From Oscillospiraceae bacterium (GTDB taxonomy: Bacteria > Bacillota > Clostridia > Oscillospirales > Oscillospiraceae), in contig CACYYN010000013.1 in NCBI GenBank assembly GCA_902778665.1, forward strand, positions 1 to 64,000: 64,000 bases of DNA, written 5' to 3'. The notes below the pieces were generated by a model. The model did no database searches, was not told the DNA's origin, and worked only from the letters and a program-made list of their open reading frames with translations. Within the stretch, counting starts at the first letter, position 1, and every line of letters begins with the position of its first letter. The translations under genes were made by a program, and so were the position numbers. Of this stretch, positions 8,664 through 14,974 are shown in pieces.

Positions 8664-8891
8664 TTACAAAGGTTTCTTTAGTATTTCCTCGATCTGGTGG
8701 TAAAAACTCTCGAGTGGGACTATTTCTTTTTTGTATCTTCCCTGTTTTACCTCCAGGTAAGGCTCCCTCCTTTTATACTTATCTACGACCAAATCGCAAA
8801 ATCGTGGGGGCCGTGTCTTACCGGATTGTAAATTTAATACCGGATAATGAATAAGCTCTTCTTCTGATACATCCTGATTTTCTTTTTGCAT
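8664..8891 (-). CDS. Small hypothetical protein (75 aa)
   Basis: A charged 75-residue protein with no known motif (it contains YPVLNLQSGKTRPPRFCDLV, then a basic stretch). I chose the ATG at 8891 because GAGGAG precedes it by 8 bases; a TTG 24 bases upstream would also be in frame but would include this site. It has its own terminator at 8493-8539. It may belong to the phage or to the island; context does not decide. Confidence 0.5.
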   Translation of the reverse strand: MQKENQDVSEEELIHYPVLNLQSGKTRPPRFCDLVVDKYKRREPYLEVKQGRYKKEIVPLESFYHQIEEILKKPL

Positions 8892-8926
8892 ATGATTATT
8901 CTCCTCTTCCGTCAATTGTTAACCTC

Positions 8927-8980
8927 ACACCTTACAAATGGTGTAAAAGATACAGCGGGAACCAGTCCCGCTGCGGGGCT
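8927..8980 (-). terminator. Weak hairpin after the XRE gene
   Basis: 8-bp stem CAGCGGGA / TCCCGCTG (8953-8960 and 8966-8973), followed on the minus strand by TATCTTTTA. A second small hairpin (ACACC...GGTGT) lies beside it. It is a plausible but weak end for the 9422-10693 / 9016-9396 transcript. Confidence 0.35.
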
Positions 8981-9015
8981 TACCGTCACAAAAGAAATGA
9001 AATATACTACTATGC

Positions 9016-9396
9016 TCACACCGGAATTCTTTTTAAAATTTCTATGCACCGAAGCCAATCTGCTTCTTCTGCATTCACCTCCCGTGAGACCCTTATTGCC
9101 AAGACAATATGTCGGCGAGCCATTATATACTCCGGCAGATCCGGTGCTATTGTATGTTTCTGCCAGGCAATGATGTCATACATCTCATACTGCTCTTCCA
9201 GAGACAGTGAAAGAATTTCAGATACCTGATAGAGGCGGTCTATCGTCAACGGTGCAGCTTTGTTCCTCTCCACATCACTGAGAAACGGCGCAGAAATCCC
9301 TATTCTTCTTGCCATTTCCCTAAGAGAAATATTCCGCTCCGTCCGTTTTGTGCTCAGAAAAGTACCAAACGAATCATAATGCACTGCACTCACCAT
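9016..9396 (-). CDS. XRE-family transcriptional regulator
   Basis: 126 residues. A Cro/C1-type helix-turn-helix spans about residues 10-66 (NISLREMARRIGISAPFLSDV), with a helical C-terminal part of about 55 residues. It lies 25 bases after the DndB-like gene and has no promoter of its own in that gap, so the two are probably one transcript. A soluble XRE protein with a strong palindrome at its operon promoter (10705-10720) suggests autoregulation. It could instead belong to the adjacent prophage, but the spacing favours the defence island. Confidence 0.75.
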   Translation of the reverse strand: MVSAVHYDSFGTFLSTKRTERNISLREMARRIGISAPFLSDVERNKAAPLTIDRLYQVSEILSLSLEEQYEMYDIIAWQKHTIAPDLPEYIMARRHIVLAIRVSREVNAEEADWLRCIEILKRIPV

Positions 9397-9421
9397 AAAC
9401 CGCTCTTTCTCCCATCAGCTT

Positions 9422-10693
9422 CTACACTCTTGCAGGCAACTCTGCAAGTTCATCATTCTTCGCATTACGTATGATCTGTTGTACTTCTTCCAGCTCTGCT
9501 TGATTCATACAATCTCCCATTGTGATATAGGAGATCACAACACCCGCACTCCGAACAGATTCTTTACCCGTGATCATCTTCTTATTTGCACTTCCAATGA
9601 CAAGGATATTATACCAGAGGTCATTTTCAAACGACCAATCGATATGATTCAGCTTTTCAGCTACTTCTTCCCAGCTGGCTCCATGCCTCTCTGCAAATAA
9701 TGCAACATGTGCCAGTGCCATCTGTGTGACGGGCTTTAGCAGGAGGTTTTCCTCTCTAAGCCTGGATACAGGACGGTCTTCTCTCGTCAGAAGGAGATAC
9801 TTCTGAAAGACCTTAATTTTTTTCAAAAGTACATTCCAGAAGCAAGCCACTTTCTGATATGCTGCTTCAATATCGTCCTCATTCGGTAGCTTCTTCTGTG
9901 AGAATCCATCATCCTTCAATATTGTTTCATTGATCGTATAAAGAGCACTGAGTGTTGTCAGATTTTTGCTGCGCTGTGAAAGTGTATTACTTCTCCAGTT
10001 CACCAGATCAATCTCTCCCACTGCAGCAAGCGGTTGTCCGGGCACAAACAGTTTTCTGGCTGTAACTGCAAAAATGTCATCATCGCTGGTTATTATATTG
10101 TCGCTGCGGCTTGTCTGTTTCGCGTATTTATTGATTTTATTAAAGATCTTACGAATTTTCTTGGTATCTGTATGCCTAACAAGAATCACACATACTTCAT
10201 CACTCGCAAGTTCCGGATGTGGCTTCAGCTCATTCATGGATGGTGTAACTTTCGTGCCACCCGGAACTCCTGTAATCCCCTTGATGGCAATTTTCAGACT
10301 CAACAATCGATGTTGCCCGTCCAGAGCAATCAGTCTTTCCTTTCCTGGTAGAGTAATAAATCCCATATCCTGCATTGGGCGTTTATAAGCAGTCGGAATC
10401 TTAGAAATTACATCAGATAATGGTTCGAAGGAAATATCTTCAAAGCCCATATAGATATCCACTATCAGACTGGAAAAGAAATGATCATGATCTGTCACAA
10501 CATAGGGAACAATTTCTTCCACGATACGCCTGATATCACATTCACGCTGCATTTTCTCTTCTGCAGACATATCCGGCCATTCCGGCATCTCCTTTGCTAT
10601 ACCTACACGATCAATCAATTCACCTGCAGAAATTTTTGCAATATAATAATCTGTATCACCCATCCGGGCTTTGATGCAACCTAATGTCGCCAT
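9422..10693 (-). CDS. DndB-like DGQHR-domain protein
   Basis: 423 residues. The signature LDGQHRLLSL is at residues 124-133 and the N-terminus reads MATLGCIKARMGDTDYYIAK, as in DndB. DndB is the regulator in DNA phosphorothioation (dnd) loci and the DGQHR family also occurs near other modification systems. I chose the ATG at 10693 because GGAGG stands 7 bases before it; the longer in-frame start at 10726 would run through the operator at 10705-10720. It is co-oriented with an XRE gene and lies on the far side of a cysteine desulfurase and a BREX type 4 operon, which links the island to DNA sulfur chemistry. Whether it represses the island is inference. Confidence 0.8.
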   Translation of the reverse strand: MATLGCIKARMGDTDYYIAKISAGELIDRVGIAKEMPEWPDMSAEEKMQRECDIRRIVEEIVPYVVTDHDHFFSSLIVDIYMGFEDISFEPLSDVISKIPTAYKRPMQDMGFITLPGKERLIALDGQHRLLSLKIAIKGITGVPGGTKVTPSMNELKPHPELASDEVCVILVRHTDTKKIRKIFNKINKYAKQTSRSDNIITSDDDIFAVTARKLFVPGQPLAAVGEIDLVNWRSNTLSQRSKNLTTLSALYTINETILKDDGFSQKKLPNEDDIEAAYQKVACFWNVLLKKIKVFQKYLLLTREDRPVSRLREENLLLKPVTQMALAHVALFAERHGASWEEVAEKLNHIDWSFENDLWYNILVIGSANKKMITGKESVRSAGVVISYITMGDCMNQAELEEVQQIIRNAKNDELAELPARV

Positions 10694-10704
10694 AAACAAC
10701 CTCC

Positions 10705-10788
10705 ATGTTTTCGAAAACATCAGCATAGTGCATCATAGCACATCCGCAATATGTTGTCAAGTAAATCTTTAATGTTTTCACAAACATT
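10705..10788. promoter_or_regulatory. Two palindromic operators flanking the dndB-like promoter
   Basis: Copy 1 is the perfect 16-bp palindrome ATGTTTTCGAAAACAT at 10705-10720, just downstream of the predicted transcription start. Copy 2, ATGTTTTCACAAACAT, is at 10772-10787 just upstream of the -35 box and matches copy 1 at 14 of 16 positions. Paired sites around one promoter are typical for an XRE-type repressor; the neighbouring XRE or DndB-like protein is the likely binder (inference). Confidence 0.75.
10732..10760 (-). promoter_or_regulatory. Promoter of the DndB-like / XRE operon
   Basis: TTGACA (10755-10760), 17-base spacer, TATGAT (10732-10737) on the minus strand. Both boxes match consensus closely. 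The start point would be near 10725, directly before the operator copy at 10705-10720. Confidence 0.85.
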
Positions 10789-10857
10789 GCAAATTCTTTT
10801 TCTAATTAATTTTCCTTTCTAATAGATTTTTCTTTTTGAAGAATTTACAAAAATATC

Positions 10858-10886
10858 TTGAAATGGCTGAACATTTATCATACAAT
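10858..10886 (+). promoter_or_regulatory. Promoter of the PD-(D/E)XK nuclease gene
   Basis: TTGAAA (10858-10863), 17-base spacer, TACAAT (10881-10886). A GAGGTGA ribosome site and the ATG at 10914 follow. Confidence 0.7.
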
Positions 10887-10913
10887 ATGAATGGGAAATG
10901 AGGTGACTCTGAA

Positions 10914-11786
10914 ATGCCTGATCAGAAAATTCAGTGGCATCCCGGCTTCTTCGCAGGGATTGAGCTTGAATTCAAAGAGTATCCGGTAGATATTGAAAAA
11001 GAGTATCAGCTTACGCGTGGTCCCCTGCAGATTGATCTTCTGATCATAAAGAAACTGACTGACGATAAAATTGACAATGAGATCGGTAATATTTTCCGCC
11101 GACACAACATCATTGAATATAAATCTCCCGATGATGAGCTCAGCATTGATGTTTATTACAAGGTGCAGGCATACGCCAGTCTGTATAAGGCTTCCGGGGA
11201 CACAGTAAATGCAATTCATGCTGAAGATATCTCTGTAACACTTTTCCGAGACACTTATCCGAGATCACTGATGGAACGCCTGAAGGAATCCGGCTCCGTT
11301 ATTCACGAAGAATACCCTGGTATCTATTATGTTGAGGGTAATTGTCTGTTCCCTACTCAAATTGTTGTTTCCGGCCAGTTCCGTGAAGGAGAGCATTCTG
11401 CTTTCCAGATTCTCTCCAGAAAAGCTCCCAGGAAAGAAGTTATAGCCTTTCTTCAGCACGCCGCCGGTCTTTCCGATCCGGGCGACAGAAGCAGAGTTGA
11501 CAGTATTTTACAGGTCAGTGTATCCGCAAATCATGATCTGTATCAGGACATTCATAAGGAGGATATCGTTATGTGTGAAGCACTCAGGGACCTGATGAAG
11601 GATGATTTTGATAGGACGTTAATGCAGGGTAAGCAGCAGGGTGAGACTACGGCAACCGTAAATAGCATTTTAAGTTTAATGAAGAATTTCAATTGGTCTT
11701 CTGCAAAATCAATGGATGCATTGAGTATCCCGGAAGAAAAACGTGCTTATTATAGCGAGTTAATCAACAAGCCCCTTTTACCATGA
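10914..11786 (+). CDS. PD-(D/E)XK nuclease family protein (Rpn/transposase-like)
   Basis: 290 residues. The PD-(D/E)XK core is readable: Asp41 in QIDLLII and the pair Glu68-x-Lys70 in NIIEYKSP. After the core come a helical region and a C-terminal tail with MQGKQQGE. These proteins are abundant in Clostridia and are related to the Rpn recombination-promoting nucleases. It is encoded on the opposite strand inside the defence island, convergent with the desulfurase, and shares a bidirectional terminator with it. It may be a cargo nuclease of the island or an independent resident; a restriction role is not shown by the sequence. Confidence 0.75.
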   Translation: MPDQKIQWHPGFFAGIELEFKEYPVDIEKEYQLTRGPLQIDLLIIKKLTDDKIDNEIGNIFRRHNIIEYKSPDDELSIDVYYKVQAYASLYKASGDTVNAIHAEDISVTLFRDTYPRSLMERLKESGSVIHEEYPGIYYVEGNCLFPTQIVVSGQFREGEHSAFQILSRKAPRKEVIAFLQHAAGLSDPGDRSRVDSILQVSVSANHDLYQDIHKEDIVMCEALRDLMKDDFDRTLMQGKQQGETTATVNSILSLMKNFNWSSAKSMDALSIPEEKRAYYSELINKPLLP

Positions 11787-11826
11787 ATAATTTGATGTAA
11801 CTATGTTACGTTAACCTAAAACTTTC

Positions 11827-11859
11827 AAAAAATCCAGCCTCTTGTCGGCTGGATTTTTT
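11827..11859. terminator. Bidirectional terminator
   Basis: 13-bp stem AAAAAATCCAGCC / GGCTGGATTTTTT (11827-11839 and 11847-11859). A T-run follows on both strands. It ends the nuclease gene (plus) and the desulfurase gene (minus). Confidence 0.9.
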
Positions 11860-11860
11860 C

Positions 11861-13207
11861 TTAACCGAGTATTTTTTTCAAAGCCTGGGCTATCTTCTGC
11901 ACATCCTCACTCGTGTTGTCTTTTGACAGTGAAACCCTGATTGTACCGGTTCTGTATTTCTCCGGAACTTTGATCGCCTCCAGCACATGAGAAACCTGGG
12001 TATTCTTACTGTCACATGCAGATCCGGTTGAAACACATATTCCCATCAGATCTAGCCGGTGCAGAAGCATCTCTCCATCAGACCAGGCAAAGGACAGGCT
12101 TATATTTCCCGGAATATGTTTTTTTGCACCATTCCGTATAAAGTCCAATCCCTCACTCTGCAGAATCCTAAGCAATTCATCTTCCAGCTTCAGCAGATAG
12201 CTTGAGTTCTTTTTTATCTGATCACAGTTCTTCTTTAGGGCAGTCGCCATGCCGACAATGGATGCTACATTTTCCGTGCCTGCTCTCCTCCCCTTTTCCT
12301 GGCCTCCACCGTGATTCCAAGGCTTCAGATCAATACCGTCCTTCACGTAGAGAAAACCAATCCCCTTCGGCCCGTTGAACTTGTGCCCGGAAGCCGAGAG
12401 CATATCAATGTCCATCTTTTCCACATCAATCGGCACATGCCCCACAGCCTGTACTGCATCCGTATGAAAGATAGCTCCATTCTCATGGGCAATCTTCGCC
12501 AGATCCTCTATTGGCTGGATGCTGCCGATTTCATTGTTGGCAAACATCACAGAAACCATAAGTGTTCTGTCCGTAATGATCTTCTTCAGTTCTCTGGCTG
12601 TTACAATACCCTTCTCGTCTGCATAGACATAGGCTACCGGATGCTCAAGCATCTCTATTGCCTTGCAGGCGTTCAGAACTGCATGGTGCTCTATGTTGGA
12701 CGTGATGATAGCTCGTTCATCATAATCATTCAGAGCGATCCCTTTGAGAGCCCAGTTATCACTCTCCGTTCCACCGGATGAAAAAAAGATTTCCTCAGGT
12801 TTTGCATGGATACACTCCGCAATCACTCCTCTTGCTTCATCCAGTGCTTTTCTTGCTCGGACACCGAAAGCATATGGCTGAGATGCATTGCCAAATTCGT
12901 CCGTCAGATATGGTACCATTGCCTCAAATGCATCCTGATCCAGTTTCGTCGTCGCAGCATTGTCCGCATAAATCAGATTGCTTTTCTTTTTCTCCGGATA
13001 GAACTTCCTGTAATTTGGATTAGGATACATCATGTTGGGATCGTCTTCGCACACCTTCCCTATCGTCGTGCTCTTGTATAGATTATACTTTTTCTCCGGA
13101 AGATACTTCCGGTCATAGACATAATACACATAAATCGTTCCACGAATATTCTTCTTCAATATTCTCCCGGCATCATCCGGGATTGGAACACGTTCCACAG
13201 AATACAT
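11861..13207 (-). CDS. Cysteine desulfurase (IscS/DndA-type) with N-terminal extension
   Basis: 448 residues. From residue 78 on it is a class V aminotransferase-fold desulfurase: YADNAATT at the start, the PLP Lys276 in SASGHKFNGPKG, and the catalytic Cys398 in STGSACDS, which accepts sulfur from cysteine as a persulfide. The first 77 residues are an extra module (IYVYYVYDRKYLPEKK, then IGKVCEDDPNMMYPN) absent from ordinary IscS or DndA. As I recall it, this stretch resembles the N-terminal lead-in of IS1634-type transposases. In this island it is the obvious sulfur donor for BrxP (inference). It has a dedicated promoter and operator and ends at the bidirectional terminator. A housekeeping Isc/Suf role is less likely, since no scaffold gene is near. 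Confidence 0.85.
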   Translation of the reverse strand: MYSVERVPIPDDAGRILKKNIRGTIYVYYVYDRKYLPEKKYNLYKSTTIGKVCEDDPNMMYPNPNYRKFYPEKKKSNLIYADNAATTKLDQDAFEAMVPYLTDEFGNASQPYAFGVRARKALDEARGVIAECIHAKPEEIFFSSGGTESDNWALKGIALNDYDERAIITSNIEHHAVLNACKAIEMLEHPVAYVYADEKGIVTARELKKIITDRTLMVSVMFANNEIGSIQPIEDLAKIAHENGAIFHTDAVQAVGHVPIDVEKMDIDMLSASGHKFNGPKGIGFLYVKDGIDLKPWNHGGGQEKGRRAGTENVASIVGMATALKKNCDQIKKNSSYLLKLEDELLRILQSEGLDFIRNGAKKHIPGNISLSFAWSDGEMLLHRLDLMGICVSTGSACDSKNTQVSHVLEAIKVPEKYRTGTIRVSLSKDNTSEDVQKIAQALKKILG

Positions 13208-13213
13208 AAAAAG

Positions 13214-13273
13214 CTCCCCTAATTTGAGTGTTGATTGTTACTCAATATTAGAGGAGTTTACTCTTCCTGTCAA
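13214..13273 (-). promoter_or_regulatory. Promoter with overlapping inverted repeat, desulfurase gene
   Basis: TTGACA (13268-13273), 17-base spacer, TAATAT (13245-13250) on the minus strand. An inverted repeat with 16-17-base arms, CTCCCCTAATTTGAGT (13214-13229) and its near-complement at 13240-13256, covers the -10 box and the start region, 10 bases apart. This is a strong candidate operator or 5' hairpin. It means the desulfurase is regulated apart from the BREX operon. The ribosome site AGGGGAG lies in the left arm. Confidence 0.8.
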
Positions 13274-13279
13274 GTAGTA

Positions 13280-13486
13280 TTATTCGAACAGCTTACAACC
13301 TTCAGACTTGAACTCTTCAATCTTGTCTTCGATATCCTGCACGGTTACTTCCAGATAATCCGCAAGACAATCCATACAATAATATGCGGTCGTATTATCT
13401 CCCAGGAGTTTGATGTTTATGCCCACTTCATTCTTTGTTAAAGACTCTTTCCCGCAGGAAGCACAGTTAATTTTATTTCTTTTCAT
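13280..13486 (-). CDS. Small zinc-ribbon protein at the end of the BREX operon
   Basis: 68 residues. CASCG near residues 8-12 and CMDC near 37-40 form a four-cysteine zinc or iron-sulfur site, followed by a helical tail (VTVQDIEDKIEEFKSEGCKLFE). Its ATG directly follows the BrxL stop (TGAATG), so it is the last gene of the BREX transcript. I do not know a named family. It could be an adaptor or a regulator. No such gene is in the canonical type 4 list. Confidence 0.7.
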   Translation of the reverse strand: MKRNKINCASCGKESLTKNEVGINIKLLGDNTTAYYCMDCLADYLEVTVQDIEDKIEEFKSEGCKLFE

Positions 13487-14953
13487 TCAGATTTCCCTTA
13501 CCGCGAAAGGAGGCACTGTTTTGCCAGCCTCTTTTTCATCAATTATTCCCATCTGAATCCGTATAATCCCCCTCATGTCCATAGCCGGACGGAGACAATA
13601 CCGGTTAAAATCTCTTGCTGAAATGTCTTCAGGCTTCCGTACATTGGGAAAGAGAAGTTTCAAGTATGCTGTAGTGATTCTCTTCACTGCTTCCGTATCT
13701 CGTGTATCTGCTTTCGGAGGCATTTCAATAAGTGTATCAACAATAGAACGATACGATGGGTCTTCACGAAGTTCATGCATAATTGAAGAGAAATACTCTG
13801 AATTCAACGCCCAGCCACGAACTTTCAGATCATCGTTCATCCTGGGAAGATCCCAGCCCTTGATAAAGCCATGAATACGGTCCAAAAATTGTGTCTGATG
13901 AAACGGGCGAGGAAGCTCACCGAACATATTGTTATACTCATCCATCACCTTGGACTGGATATTACCAAGGAAGATAATTCCAGCATCCACATTTACTTCA
14001 TGGTTATCTCCGGCACGATATTTACCGTTCTCCATAATAGCCTGCAGAGCTGCCTGGATTTCCTCATCTTCCATATATTCAGCTTCTCTGATTTCATCTA
14101 GAGCAACAAAGTCACGAAGGGCAACGATGCCATCCTGCTTTCTGCCCATATCATAGATGAGCTTTGCTCTGCTGACCTTCCCGGAAACAAGCCAGCCGTA
14201 ACGGCTGATCTGACCGAACAGATAGGATTTACCCGTCCCAGCCGGTGCCAGTTCCATCAGATTGATCCGCTTCTCGACAAAAGGCAATAGACGTTGAATA
14301 ACAGATAGCTTCTGAGGTTTATCTGTATAACCACTTGCGTTATAGTCCACCGCCCCCAGGAGGATATCAATCCATTCGTCCAGTGTAAAGTTGGATCGGG
14401 CATCTTTAAACTCTTCCAGATCTACATCATAAGGGCAAAAATCTTTATAATCATTCAGCTTGATTTTCCCGGGCGTTTTTGAATCATAGGCATACTGATA
14501 GCCCAGCTCCACCACGCCCCAGTTTTCTTCAGACTTCAGGAGAGCTTCGCTGCAAGCTGCCCATACCTCTTTCGGAATTGTAGTGTTTGACTTCTGAAGG
14601 CCATAGTCAGGTAGAGTGAATGTAATCTCTCCGGTTGCAATATCAATATCTATTGTAATTTTGGCAAGTATCTTGATCGTCTCACCGTGATTAATGATTC
14701 TGTTCTGAATTGACTTCCAGTCATCTTTCTTAGGAATGTAATTACGGATAAACTCTACTGCCCCATCAACATCCACATTGCCTTCATCATCCTGAAAATT
14801 CTTCAAAATATAGTCCCGCATAAAGGATGGGAGTTTAAAAGAGGAAATAAAGTTATTCTGATTCAGATCCTTATAAACAACCATCATATCAAAACAGTCT
14901 TTCAGGCGTTCCACTACAGAAGTTTCCATGAAACTGTTTTCTCTTTCAGACAT
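13487..14953 (-). CDS. brxL: BrxL-like AAA+ ATPase of BREX type 4
   Basis: 488 residues. It has the BrxL layout: an N-terminal domain to about residue 200, then an AAA+ ATPase with Walker A APAGTGKS at 236-243, Walker B FVALDEI near 285, and a GNIQ sensor-1-type segment (IIFLGNIQSK). Canonical BrxL is longer and has a Lon-protease-like C-terminus. This one stops near the end of the ATPase part (ends AVREI), so the C-terminal domain appears reduced. BrxL is an effector/DNA-associated component in BREX. It is co-transcribed downstream of PglZ, with a GAGGTGAT ribosome site. Confidence 0.85.
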   Translation of the reverse strand: MSERENSFMETSVVERLKDCFDMMVVYKDLNQNNFISSFKLPSFMRDYILKNFQDDEGNVDVDGAVEFIRNYIPKKDDWKSIQNRIINHGETIKILAKITIDIDIATGEITFTLPDYGLQKSNTTIPKEVWAACSEALLKSEENWGVVELGYQYAYDSKTPGKIKLNDYKDFCPYDVDLEEFKDARSNFTLDEWIDILLGAVDYNASGYTDKPQKLSVIQRLLPFVEKRINLMELAPAGTGKSYLFGQISRYGWLVSGKVSRAKLIYDMGRKQDGIVALRDFVALDEIREAEYMEDEEIQAALQAIMENGKYRAGDNHEVNVDAGIIFLGNIQSKVMDEYNNMFGELPRPFHQTQFLDRIHGFIKGWDLPRMNDDLKVRGWALNSEYFSSIMHELREDPSYRSIVDTLIEMPPKADTRDTEAVKRITTAYLKLLFPNVRKPEDISARDFNRYCLRPAMDMRGIIRIQMGIIDEKEAGKTVPPFAVREI

Positions 14954-14974
14954 AGTACATCACCTCAAATCGCT

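Noticed and set aside
1..9000. Phage attachment site or integrase
   Set aside because: No integrase gene and no repeated border sequence were seen inside the window.
10694..10726. ATG at 10726 as start of the DndB-like protein
   Set aside because: It would put the palindromic operator in the coding region; the ATG at 10693 has GGAGG.
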